Assembly (NCBI RefSeq): GCF_036417845.1 | Contig: NC_090020.1 | Span: 31,294,425 to 31,358,424 of the forward strand | Origin: Apteryx mantelli | Taxonomy: Eukaryota > Chordata > Aves > Apterygiformes > Apterygidae | Direction of reading: 5' to 3' | DNA: 64,000 nucleotides | Shown here: piece by piece, positions 1-12,900 of the stretch | How positions within the stretch are numbered: position 1 is the first letter of the stretch | How the letters are laid out: each line of letters opens with the position of its first letter | Program-made: the position numbers and the translations under genes | Notes under the pieces: model-generated | The model's input: the letters and a program-made list of their open reading frames with translations, nothing else | Told to the model about the DNA's origin: nothing | The model's database searches: none

Positions 1-1640
1 AGTTAATACATATTCACAAACCTATTTTGTTTGTAGCTTCCCAGTCTGTGCTGAGCTTTGCACATGTGCATGAGTTGGCATTTAACTGTTAGGCAAATGT
101 TCAAATAGCACAAAGAAGTGGACTGTACAGCACTAGGAACCTCTAGTCTAATGTTAGTAGTACACTTTTAAGGATCTGTGGACTAATTGGTTGGCTCTAC
201 ACGTGCTGCTTTACTTTTTCAAGGGGAACATGCAGACAGGCCCAAAATATAAGCCATTTCCACTTCCACCTTCAAACATGTTGCTAACAGAAATGCAGAT
301 TCTCAAAAACTTGGAAAATAGGATATGGTCATACTAAAACTATTTCCTATATAAAATTTACTTGTTTCAAGAACTAATGATAATGTATGCTCACTATACA
401 CACTTAGTGAGCACTTGATATTATGACTTATTTCAATACTTATTCGTACACCTGAAATAACACTAACATACACAATAGGCTTAAAAACAAAACAAAAAAA
501 AACACAAAAAAGGAACAGCCCCCTTCTCTATTAACCCTGATCAACTCTAGCAGTTTCTGCACATGACACATTGATCTTTGTCTATTTGTACATCTACCAC
601 AGCAAATGCAATCTACCTTTCCTCATCAGTGCATTTACAGGAAGTTTCAATTCTCAGACTGTTTGACCAGCTTTCTCCCTTTAAATTGTCTTTATTTTAT
701 GTCATTTGATCAAAGGCCATACGGCTGCATTAAACCAAGCCAAATCCTTAAAACTACTTAAATAGAGTCAAGATGGTTACTATAAAGAGAGAAGAAGAAG
801 AAAAAGAAGAAGAAAAGCCTGAATAAGAAAACCACTTAAAAGGAGATGCACCACTGGCACATATGGCAGGAAAAAAAACAAGTAAAGATGTCATACAATT
901 TGAATAGGGAATAAGTCATTGCTGTACTTTAAAAAATGTTCTTCCTCAAAAACAATTTTACGCTTTTACATTTTGATCCAGGATTTAAAGAAACCAGACA
1001 AATCTTTAACAAACTTTAATAAGTTTGCTCATGGGATACTCACTGACACTTTAGCCTCTCTTGCACTCCTTCCCCCTCCCCCCACAAAAAAGAAAGGTTG
1101 AAGAAAATTAGTTGAGTTTTAAAGTTTGGAACTTTTACCTAACAAACTTTGAAAGTTCACTAATGTGACAGAAGAATATCAGTGGTCTTGGAAAACAATA
1201 CATATTAGTAATTTCAAGTAACTGAATACAACAGCAGTCAGTAAACACTACACCTTGGTGAAATCTTCGGTTCTAATCACAATCAATATTTTTACTGTAG
1301 CTGAGTTCTTTGAATTAACACCCTCTCTCTAACACACACAAAGAGAAGCAGTAAGACCCTTTTATGCCATGGAAGATAAAAATGGTCAGAAAATTACTTT
1401 TGGGAAAAGGCTCCTGCATTCTAAAATCCAACAGAAACAACAACACAAAATAGAACATCAAGCACAAGGTAAGAGTCTGCCTTAGTATACACACGCTGAC
1501 ACAAAGCCCAAGACATATATTGTCTTCCTAAAGATTAAGAGAACGGTGACTCTTTGCAGACGCTTAGAAGCAAAGACAGTGTAAGAGAAGACGCAAGAAA
1601 GTTAAATTAAGAAAGGGAAAGTTAAGACAGAGTGCCAGAA
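1..1640. other. AT-rich noncoding DNA, probable GKAP1 intron 1
   Basis: No coding exon can be supported on either strand. It lies just downstream (minus strand) of the putative first exon at about 2,065, so it is most simply the start of that gene's first intron. No segment resembling the GKAP1 N-terminus was seen. A purine-rich GAA/AGAAG patch lies near 790-815. Confidence 0.4.
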
Positions 1641-1820
1641 TTTCTCCCGGGCGCTCCAGCTGCGCTCCAGCGAGCAAGCGGAGAGAGCTAGCTGCGAGGA
1701 GCTTTAAATGCGGCCCGAGCACTGCCTGCCGCACTGACCACAGGCAGCACCCGCCCCGGCCGCCGGCTGACCGCACAGCGCCGCCGCCCCCCCGTCGCCC
1801 GGAGGCACCTGCCGCCCCCC

Positions 1821-1841
1821 GGCCCGGCCCGGCCCGGCCCG
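1821..1841. repeat. GGCCC pentamer tandem repeat
   Basis: There are four consecutive GGCCC units inside the CpG island. A similar array is present in the QNG1 CpG island at about 37,939-37,964. Confidence 0.9.
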
Positions 1842-2064
1842 CTCCGCTCGGGGCCGCGGCTCCCGGCTCCGGGGGAAACCCCCTTCCCCGTCCTGACAGG
1901 ACCGCGGCCGCCCGCTCCCCACCCCGCGGACAGGGCAGGGCAGGGCAGGGCGGCGCGGAGCCCCGTCCCCCGCCTGGCACCGGCCGGCCACCGCCGCGGA
2001 AGGGGCAACGCGGAGGAGAGGGGAGGCGGCGGACGGGCGGCCCCGGGGCCCGCGGGACACTCAC

Positions 2065-2200
2065 TCGGGCGGCGCGGGCGGGGGGCGGCGGGCCGGCCGC
2101 TGCCCCGGGCAGGCGGTTATAACGGTCGGCGGGGCGCCGGGCGGGCGAACGGCCGGAGCCGAACTCGCGCCGCCGCAGCCGGCGGCGACAGGGGGGGGCG
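2065..2200 (-). other. GKAP1: candidate noncoding first exon (GKAP1 by synteny)
   Basis: On the minus strand a consensus donor GTGAGT begins at 2064 and is preceded by GC-rich sequence, so the exon would end at 2065. The upstream boundary (transcription start) is a guess inside the CpG island. No translation is proposed. Confidence 0.35.
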
Positions 2201-2274
2201 CTGTGGCGCGCGCTGCCTCCTCGCAGGTTTGTTTATTTACCTCGCCCGCTGGTTGGCTGCGCCGTGGGCACCGA

Positions 2275-2292
2275 ACGCGCGCGCGCGCGCGC
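2275..2292. repeat. (CG)9 alternating run
   Basis: Eighteen bases of strict C/G alternation lie in the promoter island. Such runs can adopt Z-DNA under negative supercoiling, which is inference here. Confidence 0.85.
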
Positions 2293-2569
2293 CGCTGCGC
2301 CGACGTCACAACGGCGTTAAGGCCGAAGCCGAACCGCGGCCGGCCGATACGGGCTCCTGCCTGGATCAAAATAACTAAGGACGCAGGGCAGCCGGCCGCA
2401 GGGGAGGTGTGCCCTCACCTCGGGCGGTGGGCGGCCGCCCTTTCCCAGCATGCATCGCGGGGCACCGCCCGCCTGTTGCCGGCGCCATCTCGGGGGTTGA
2501 GGCTTCCTAAGCTGGGAAGTGCCGTAGGGATTTACACGAGGCACAAAACTTCCTTCCCTCAGGTTCTCT

Positions 2570-5500
2570 AGGTCTAGCTTTGACTCCTGTTATTTCGGCA
2601 CATCCCCTTTCAAGACTTTTTTGCTTGAGTGCTCAGCCATTTCCAGCCAGGGCCTCGGGGATGTGATAATTCACAGCCTCTGCCTCAGGAAATACATAAA
2701 GCACAAAGTATTTTCAAAGGAGAGGGATGGTTTAGTTTTACCTCAAAATTGTGACAGTAGGAGGGACACAACAGAAATTATAAGGATAGAAAATCTTGTG
2801 AATGATTGCCATTTTGTATCTTTTTAAACCTGCTTCTCCTTAAATACAGCTACCAAATGTAATAGAAAATAAAAGTATTTTTGCTCTAAGCTGCCTCAAA
2901 ATACTCATCCTTCATGAGCCCAGTCAGCTGGACTACGTGTGGTCTGAAGAAGACCACTAGAAGACGAGAAGCACATCTTTTCTTACCCTACTGCCAATTT
3001 TTAACTAGCTGTAAATTACACCATTGTATTTTGTAACCATGGCATGTAATCAGTCTAACCCCCCCAAAACCCCCAAACTCCACTGTGTCTAGTTGCATTA
3101 TTTCTTTCGGCTAGTGCAGTATTCATGTGTTGTACGATTATAATTTATAGCATAAATAACCAAGGTTAACAAGGTTGCTATCTGCAGTACAACAGTTCTT
3201 TGCCATATTATATTTATGGTATTCATCATTTAGTTAAAAAAAATCATATAATATTTGAAGTGTATACAAGTGCCCTTGTTAAAATGAAGTCCTGTAAAAT
3301 AGTTTTTCTCTTTATAAATAGTTTTCAGATGCATTAAAAAACCCAGAATAGAATATAGCATGATTGATCAGCACACTAATCCTGAACAACAGAACCAACA
3401 TACTATTTTCCATGCAGTAAAACTGTTGAGCTGAAATCCCCAAATCAGTCAGATTAAAAATTACTTTCTCAAGGTAGAAGATCCCCCCCACCCAACATAG
3501 GCAATATATATGAAGCTTCAGTACCCTTTAAATCTCCCCTTTAAGTTACTCAGAACAAAAGTTTGTCTTAGGGGCAAAAAGACCCACTGACTTCTTAAAA
3601 GTCAGATTTGCTTCTCAGAGACTATGTAATTAATGTCAGAGCCTTGTGCAAACTACTTTGCATGGGGCGAATCCAAAAATAAATGTGTAGTCCTAAGTAA
3701 AGTGTCAATAATGGAAAAGGTAAGAGGCCATTACAGAAATGCAGCCAGCTGCTGTCACAGTGTTCAGTTACTGTAATAGAGCATTCAGATCATAAATAAA
3801 GTTTATATTCACAATTACTAGCTAAACAACAGAATGGATATGTATGGCTTTTTTTTGTAATTAGTTTTAGTACTGGCATAACAGGAAAAACAGCTGTTAA
3901 TAACTAAAAGAATCGCATGGTAGCTCACTGTAAATTAACTCCATGTTGTTTTTACTCCCATATTGCACATCAGTTAAATGTCAATGAAGGCCATAAATGC
4001 AAATGAATGAATAACATCAAAACAGTATAAAAGACTGATAATAAAAGCTTAAAACCTTGTTTTTAGTTAGCAAAAGAGGAACTACAGATTGTCTCAAAGA
4101 AGGAAAAACAATTTATTGATATTGGCTCTATCAGAATTATATTTTATGTAAATCAGAAAGTAATCACTTTTTTCATTATCCCTATTTCACTGCCTCACTG
4201 GCCTCTCTCATTGTTCTGCTTATGTATGTAAATTGTTAGGTCCCATTCATAGTCAACACTTCTTCCACTTCTGTAAAGATCACAAACATACCTAATATAT
4301 TTATCTATCTTAACATTAGATGACATTTCAGTTATCATTTCAGTTATGTCTGGAAATTGATATGCATGGCATACAGAATGTAAAGTGAAAAAATTGACTA
4401 TGTTTTTGATCACACTAGTATTTCTTATTGTAAGTATATTATTTTACTGATGTTTGAATGACTTACCCGCAGTTCTACAGCTACAGAAACCTCCAGAACA
4501 TCAACTGATACCTACTAGTGATAGAGTTGTTCTTGCCTACGTTTTAATTTTGCATCTGTAAAGAGCAAGTTCTTAAATTTCTGCAAACTTCAAAGCAAGA
4601 ACACATTTATTTACAGAGTAGTATGTGGTATATGAAAATGCACAGCATTATCTTAGAAGAAATGCCTTCAACAATTTTTTCACATAATACTGAGATGTAA
4701 TAAATAATGGCAGTACACATTAAAATACATTTACTTGTTTATTGCTTTCTGACTACAAACATTAAGTGAATAATAAATACAGTAATATTAAACTTAATTT
4801 TAGTAGGATTCACAGTTGTTACTTACATTACAGTAAAAAGAAATATTCAAACAAAAAGACTCTAAATCCTTATCTCACACTTCAGCTGAATAACAAGAAA
4901 TAATTAAGTGTAATTGTGAAAGATACAGTCATTTGACAAGTAAAATGGTTTAACAGTCTGATTATAAAATATTTTGCAGTCTACTCAAAATATTAAAATG
5001 TGCCACAAGACAACAGACCCACTGATCATGTTGTAACAAGATCTCTTGATACGCGCAAATTTGTTCTGTGCTTGCAGCATGGAAAAATACAGTTTTTAAA
5101 TCTACAGCCACACACTCTATACACAAGGCCTTGCCTAGATAATATCAGAAAGCAGTCTTAGTTCACAATATGAAAATTTCCTTTGCTAAGTACATCTAGT
5201 AACCCAAGACATTATTTTCAAACATGACTGCTTAGTCCACCTCTAAAATAAAGCTAACCTTACTTTCAAATGTGCCAGTTATCTCTTGAAAAAAATCAGG
5301 CTACTTTTTGCATAGGAGACAATTATGGATAGATGTGTTGAACTCTTTTTAAGTTTGGACATTCTGGACTCTGTCTTCAAGTTTGTACAGCTACTAATTA
5401 GCTTATCCTCCTCAGTGATCACTGTCCTCTTACAAAAAGACTGCTTTTCATCCTGAACTGATTAGCAACAACAACGTAACAATAAACCAAGAGGTATGCG

Positions 5501-5790
5501 TAGTATTTGCTCTGAAACAGATATGCAACCCAAGAGAATAATTTGTATTTATTCTAAATAAAAGGACATGAACAAAGAAAAGAATACTACATTGCTCCAT
5601 CTGGCTTACCTAAAAGATGCTGAATTTGGTCCTCTATTTTCCTGTTGTATTAGTACAGAAATAAACATCATGCTTTAGGGTTGCCTAAGTGCAATTCATA
5701 CCCTCAGAAAAACTCCAGCAAACAAAAACAAAAAGTGAAATAAGTAATTGTCCTAATTTAACAAATAAGACATAACACTTATTTTGCAAG
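2570..5790. other. intergenic, GKAP1 promoter to KIF27 3' end
   Basis: AT-rich DNA with no supported coding exon, RNA gene or recognisable transposon. The short reading frames here lack splice context or similarity. The left part may hold upstream promoter elements of the minus-strand gene starting near 2.2 kb. The right limit is the estimated KIF27 poly(A) site. Confidence 0.55.
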
Positions 5791-5795
5791 AAAAG

Positions 5796-5801
5796 TTTAT
5801 T
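5796..5801 (-). other. KIF27: candidate KIF27 poly(A) signal AATAAA
   Basis: TTTATT on the plus strand gives AATAAA on the minus strand, about 650 nt after the KIF27 stop codon. Another AATAAA (5548-5553) lies farther on. Choice between them is uncertain without transcript data. Confidence 0.35.
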
Positions 5802-6454
5802 TTTTAAAAAACTATTAAATAATTTAAGACTTTTGGCTCACACAGTAAGACTCTCAAATAAGAGTAATTAAATACTGTTTAAAAAAAAAAGTAAGTACTT
5901 TATGTTCCTTTTCCAGAACAAGTTTAGTTTTAGATACCAATTTTTATCTCAAGCATATCTTGTATAAAATGTATTATTAAAAAAAAACAAAAAGCAAAGA
6001 ATACAGAAGTCAGTCATTACTAATACTAAGTGACAGTCTGGCAGCTACATTTTCTAGCTATATATGCAAATAAATTAAATAGTTTGTTATAATTTCTGAC
6101 CCAAGGGAAATAAAATTTAATTCTAGAAAACCTAAATTACACAGTGCAATTTTTGGAAAATACATATATTTTTTTGAAGTTGCTGAAAAAAACTCCCCCA
6201 CCAATACAAATAATTTCCTTAGGGTTAAAAGGCATTTGTATGATACACCTGTAGATACTGTGCCAATTAAAATGCATCTCAGATTCACAGAAACCATGTG
6301 AGCACAGCAAACACCTGATGACTTGATAGTATGTATAATAACTGAAGAACACTTACTCATTCATCCATGACTGCTAGTTAACAGGGGCATGAACAAAGAA
6401 ATCTAATACAATTGCTCGAGTAGCAAGTGCTATTAAAAATGCAATGAAGAGTAA

Positions 6455-6918
6455 CTATATCTTAGTGACACTAGACTTTTTGTCCATTTCAATGGAGTCT
6501 GGAGCAATAAAACTGACACCAACTCCAAGACCTGAGCGCCTCAAAGATAATTCAGAAGGAGGGATATGACGTAGCTCTCGGCGAGACAGTTTTACTGGAG
6601 TTACTCCTTGAAACTGTGTTATGGTCTCTCTCCTCTGGTTGAGGGAAAGTGGTTGAGGATGAGATTTTGAAGGCTGTGCTTCATCTGTTCCTGTTTTGTC
6701 ATCGTTACCGCTTGACAAAAACATTTTGTTACATACAACTTCTGAAACATCTTCTCCAAGGCTGCATGAATTCAGCCGTGCTCTTAAAGCATTTGTTCTG
6801 TCTGTTTCTTTTATCTTCCCTGGTTGACTATTGGTTTCAGGGTTAGATGTCCACTTGAATTCTTCAGAAGCAACTTCTGCTTCATCTTGACCGAGTGCCT
6901 TGTTACCAACACCATGAT
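6455..6918 (-). CDS. KIF27: KIF27 last coding exon and stop
   Basis: Residues 1257-1410. A low-complexity polar linker is followed by the conserved C-terminal block [20 protein letters not shown] and [11 protein letters not shown], then TAG at 6457-6455. Acceptor ATTTTAG/ATC. Confidence 0.94.
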
Positions 6919-9900
6919 CTAAAATAAAATTTACCAAGAGATAAATAGCTAAGAGTTACAACTCTCATGATTACCTGCCTCCAAGAAAAGTTAGGTAATA
7001 AGCATAGTTTTACAACTTTAATAAGTTGTAGTATGAAAGTGGTCAAAAATAATCATCATCTCACATTTTATTCTTCTTGTTAAAAAGTGTGCCATCTACA
7101 AAAATGTCAGGGTGATTAGCTGCTTCTTTCCTCTAGCTAGTTGCTTGTAACACAAGCTTCATCCTTCTAACTTGTGGTGTATCCTGGTAAGCAATCTTAC
7201 ACCAAGAGACCCAAAACATAATCAGCTTAATTGTTCATATTTTCAAAAGTGGTCATGTAATTATGCAAGCAAAACACACAGTTCTGCAAATGTGTACATG
7301 TAGGGCTTTTATTAAAGCTCAGGAACCAATTATCAAAAATATTTTATTCTGTTGTATGAAAGCATGACTCAAAATGCATTCTAAAGGAATATAACTGAAA
7401 GTAGTGATACAAAAATATAGAGCACGTAACTGCTACCAAAATATGCATTTGAGAAAGTTGGAAATGCACAGGGATCTTTTCCGTTCTACTCTTTGCCACA
7501 TTTTGCCAAAAATGGGTATTTCCCCACAGGGAAACATGTCCTGAACTACATGCTTCTTTGTTTACTAGACACAGAGTAATCTTTCCCATGCTCATTTAGG
7601 AGCCAATCTCTAGAATATTCATGTTCACCACAGGACAGTGTACTTTATAGTAATGAACTTTTTGGTTCATTATCCTGCCTAAAGGACAAGGGCTGAGCCT
7701 TAATTCACTCTGGGAGGGGCAGGTGCATGATCAGCACCTACATGTACAAAGGCATGGTATTGTCCAGAGTGGAAAGAAACAGAAGTATCCAGTGGGAGGA
7801 AGAACCAGTCATGCTGAGCCTCAAAAAGAAACACAGAGCCAGGAAGGCTTCATTGGGCACGAGGTGGTGGTGGTGGCATTGAAGGTGTGAGAACCAAAAC
7901 AGTGACAAAAATTGAACCTTTCTTTCCCCTCCCCCCACCAGAACAGATTTATTATAGGCCTGAATTGTGCTAGTAGGACAGGAAGCAAATAAGAACTTAT
8001 AATAGCAATTGCTGGTCTTTCAAAGCACAGAATCACATTAGAAAGTTTATGTTTTTACTACAGCTGTCTAAATCCTCTCTTTTAGCCTTAGTAAGGAATA
8101 AACTTTTAGTCACTAAAAACGTGGAACTCTTCACTGACAATTTCCAATTGGAAACTTCTATGAAATCAAGTGCTGAGAGCAACTTTCAGTTAATTTTGTT
8201 TTTTAACCACTACCATACATCTAAAAGAGTGTGAATAGCCCAACATCAACAGTGGCATACTACAATGCTGTTAGTTACAATGTCATTCAGAGCCTTTCAG
8301 ATAGTAAAATTTCTTTCTCTTAACAGTTTGAGACTGTAACTGCTGAAATTATGTTAGAATCCAAAGAAAACAAAACAAGAATTTAAAGCATTGTTGTATT
8401 ACAGGTTGCTGAGGCTACAAACAAATGCTGTCTTTCATTTGAAACTGGGGGAAGATGTAATTAACTCTTCCCAGAGAACACACAGTGCAGTAAAAAGTAC
8501 AATTTTTATAACTATCTGATATATTCTGTGTATAACCATACCTCAAATGGTCTACTGACAATTGCATAAATATTTTAAGATAATATACTTACATTTAGTG
8601 GGTGCCACTAATTGATGGGACGAATCTCCAATGAGCTCCTTTAATTTCTTCTTCAGTTCTCTGCTGGTTTTCTTATAGAAAAATAAGTCTTTTTCCAGTT
8701 GCTGGACTTTTACTTCATACCCTTTTAAGGTTTCTGCAATACCTTCACTGTCTTGTTCTATGACAAGTAAAATTAGTTTTAGAATGAAATACACATTGCA
8801 TTTTTATATGCCAAAAATCAAGCTGCCAAACCAGACAGTCTGTATCCTGCTGACAGTTTGCTTGCAGTATGTACATTTTAACTACTATGACATAGGATCA
8901 AAAAAGCCATGTCTACCCTGCTTGTCCATTTTAGTAAGAATATTTATAAGATCAAGATCAACAGGGCTTTTATCTTTCAACTTTTCAACTAACAGCAAAT
9001 TGAATATGAAAATATGGTATTTCTGATACTGTTTTTAAAAACATTCAATTTTCTTTTTATACAGACACCTTGCATCTGATCCCCAGCATCCTATACAACA
9101 CCAGAATTAGTAACAAAGTATATCTCTATACTGTGTGTATTATTATTAAATGTTTTTTTTTAGTCAAAATACGCTATTTCTCAGGAGTGACTAAAGATAA
9201 TATTTGCTGTACAAGCCCCCACAGAAGCAAACACCTTTGAAATGATGCAGTATTAACTGTATTTTTTGTTCATGTTCTTTGTGTTGTAGGGTCAGCTGTC
9301 TGTCACATTGTAGCTTGATGTGTTCAAGTGCAGATTTTAATTCACGTATTGCTTTTTCCTGGTCTATGACCTTCATTTCCTGTTCTTCAGTCTGCAGTTG
9401 TAATTTACGTTCAGACTCCCGTAGGCCAACAATCTAAGAAAGAAATACACTTCTTTTGATTTATCAAGCCATTTTAATAAAGACTTTACAGATCTGCTTA
9501 TAGATTAAAGCACACAAAAGGAATGGTCTCTATAAGCCTTAAGCACTGACTGGAAACAGACTTGCCTACTGTGAGTTCACACTTCAGAAACGAGCTCTTA
9601 TTAAAGGTGTATTTTAATCACATGGACTAGTGGTTTTTTGTTTTTAATACCATGCCCAGAATTTAATTGATACAATAGCGCCTCCCTGATTCTGGAAAAC
9701 TTACAACTTGCATAGCACAGAGAGCTTGTTCACAAGATCCTCCAGGTTCACCCAAGGTCACAAAAACACACTATGCCCTTTTTCATTTTTATGTTTACAG
9801 ATGTCAGCACAATTCTTCAGTATGAGGCTGTAAACACTGCAGGCAGTATTTGCAAAAAAAATTTTGTATTTGGGGTGGGGAGGGGAAGGGGGGAGGGGTA

Positions 9901-12900
9901 AGAAAAGGAATACTAGCCTGAACTTTATGAAGCCTACATTTGGGAAGAATTTCAATTTGACAGCAGTATTTAAATATGTTACTGCTCCAAAAATTAGCAA
10001 TATAGAACACTGAAAAAGAGCATGGAAATCTCTAAATTAGCTGCACCCTATAAGCTGTTGACCTCAAAACAAGATATACAAATTTAACATATAAGTATCT
10101 TTCTTAGGTTAATGTAAAGATTCCAAATATCTGAATCAATGTCAGATGAATATAACCTGAGCAGCCTTTCACCAAAAGCCTGTTAAATTGATCTTTGCTT
10201 CTTGGTACCATTTCCTTCCATTATCTAGAATAACAACAAACAATAGGATAAAATATTATTCATAAGTTAAAACAAACCTTGTTGAAATATTTCAAGAGGA
10301 TAGCTCTGAGCTCAGCAGCAGACAGGGAAACTAGTTTTCCTATTACATTATCCTCCCTCTGTGAGAGAATCTGAGAAGAGGACCTAAGCAAGTGCTGGCG
10401 ACTCTGAATACTTTCATTCTTGTAATCAATGGCAGCCTCCAAGGCTTCAATTCCTTCTTCCAGCTGGAAAAGGACATGCTCTTCCTACAGAGATGCACAG
10501 GAAGAACTTTAAAAAATGTGCAAAATCAATATTCTTACATATAATACATTCATTAACTTCATTCTCCAGAGTGAAACTACTCTGAAGAGCAAGGCAACTG
10601 GTAATAGTATAGACATTGGAATGGGAAAAGTAAGAGGAAGAGTACAGATCTAGAGTGATTTTTTTTTTTTTTTTTTGCCATGGTAGAGTTCCATTTTACA
10701 GAGGTCAATCAAATGATTCATCACCACAAAAGTAGAAGTTACACTTTCCTTTTTAACCTTCCCTCATCCTCCCCTCCCCACAGTCCAACTTGTGCTATAA
10801 CTTTTTTTGGTGTGCTAGGTTTCTGCGGGATTAATAGACTAATAAGGTCAGTAAAGAGCTTAGTGACCATAACTTGTGCAGGAAAATGGCAGAAATGCAT
10901 GGCCTGGGGCACTGTAGAGGGCTCTGAGGAGTGAAGCAAGGAGTCCTTTTGGCACCTGCAGACTATTTGATCAGCTCAGCCACATCCCTATACTACTTCA
11001 AGACCTAGAAAGAATCTGTGCATTCTATATGAACTTACTACATCTTTAACTTAATTATACTAATCAACTAAAATGTGGACCATCCAAGCAATATGGGTTA
11101 TTTTCACTGTAAAAATGTGAAGGCCTTCAGGTAAGGACTGCTTTGTCACTAAATCCTATGAAAAAAATCAAGGGGCATCACTATTAGAACACAGCAATGT
11201 ACATTCTGTCCTGACACAAAAATATCTGCTCGGGATAAACTGATCAAAATCTAGAGTTTCCTTATTTCTAATTATATGGTCCTTAGAGGCAGTGGAGTTT
11301 GTCAAGGCACTAGCTAAACTAAGTCCCTTTGAATATAAATTTTGTTAGCTAGCGCATAAGTAGTGCTATCATTGCAGTATTCTAACATTGCTGTAAAAAA
11401 AGAAAAAACACCCAACCTCAGTTTCTTTGTTCTAGCTTATCTAATATTTGGAGACATTTTAGGTCATGATTAGAATGCTTTATTACACAACACTACCTAA
11501 AAGTTATATTTGTCTCAAAGGTGCTTACTTACTTCAGCTGATAACACTTTACCATCTTTCAATTTCTCATCCACACTGTTTCTTCTTCTGAGCAGCTGAT
11601 CTCTTTCCTTCTGTAGAACCTGAATTTTTTCCAAAATGTCTTTCTTGTCTTCAGTAGTGCTGTCTTGAAGCTGCATACCTTTATCCCTCAGTTCCTGATC
11701 CAGCATACTTAAGCGAGTGGATAATTTCACACTATCTTTGTTTAAAGCCTAAAAAAACAAACAAACAAAAAACCTCCCCAGATATAACACTCCTTCCAGA
11801 AGAAGCATGTATGTTAGACTGTACATAGTTCAAATTGCACATCCTGCAGTAAAAGACCTGTCTGCTTCTTGCACAGAGAGACTCCAATTATACTGAGTAG
11901 GTAGCTACCAAAAAATTACTATGTACTTGAAAGAAAAAAGGAAGGCACTCAACATCAGTTTTCTACACACAAAAAGTTAAATAATGAGTTAGTCATTACA
12001 AGTGACAATGATATTTTAATTTCTATTAACGTTTGCTACTAAATATAAATAATGCAAAATGTTTCCCCTGTGTTCTCTAGTTTGCAAAAGGACCGAGTCA
12101 TTTTTTGGTACCATATTATCCAATATTCTGCAATAAGAAAACACTAGAATTCAAATTTTTGTTTGGTTTTGTATTCAGAATTTTGGGGAGGAAAGGTGAA
12201 TAAATATGATTATTCTATATTATTCACATGTAAATGTTGATTTGCTCAAGCCACTCTGTAACTCAGTGGCAGTGCTAGAGACACTGTCAGATGGCTTCAG
12301 TCTGTTCTGCTATGTGGTTCCCTGCTGCCCTAGTCTTTCAGTTAGCACTACAATTGTGGTCAGTTTCACAGTGTTTCTTAGATCACCTGGCTATATCTTA
12401 GTTTCTTGATTTCAAGGTGGCTTTTCTCTTGTAATAATGCTTCTTTCTTGGTTACAATGGCTTCTCTTTTCTTTAAATCCTCCTCTAGTTCTGTTAACTG
12501 TTGGTGCTGTTGAAGAATTCTTTCCATTTCTTCATCCAGCCATTTCTTCTGGTCTTCTAATTTCTAAAATTTAAACAGAGATCCAGAGAACATTAACTAG
12601 CACTTTTGGGTTCAGAATATTTTAATTATGGTTTTTCCTCTGTTAGAGTAATGGATTTCTATAACCACATAAAACCCAAACATTTCTAATGTTAACATTA
12701 ATTTTGCAACAGGTCAATTCAGAATAACAAAGAAATTGGACAGACTTGAAAAGTCTTCTTTTCCTAAGAATAGTTATATAAATAAAAGTCCTCTATATAA
12801 TCATAGCAACTAGGTTTGGAAGGTACCACAAGAATTCTGCTAGACCAACCTCACTGCCTTGTAGTTGCCCAAAATCAGTTATTTGAGAAAAAACAGTAAC

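Larger units (their letters stand above)
1640..2560. promoter_or_regulatory. GKAP1: CpG island promoter, probably GKAP1
   Basis: This is a dense G+C and CpG block bounded by AT-rich DNA on both sides. It contains a GGCCC pentamer array (1821-1841), CAGGG repeats (about 1931-1950) and an alternating CG run (2275-2292). By synteny with other vertebrates the gene starting here on the minus strand should be GKAP1. That name is inferred from gene order only, because no GKAP1 coding exon is in the window. Confidence 0.6.

Noticed and set aside
1564-2369. Several overlapping frames over the first CpG island as GKAP1 coding sequence
   Set aside because: They do not resemble the GKAP1 N-terminus and start or end in GC-rich low-complexity DNA.
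12795-12900. Weak resemblance to the antisense 3' end of a CR1 LINE (ATCATAG...GTTTGGAAGG...AGACCAACC)
   Set aside because: Similarity fades after about 60 bases. Without a repeat library search it is too weak to call.
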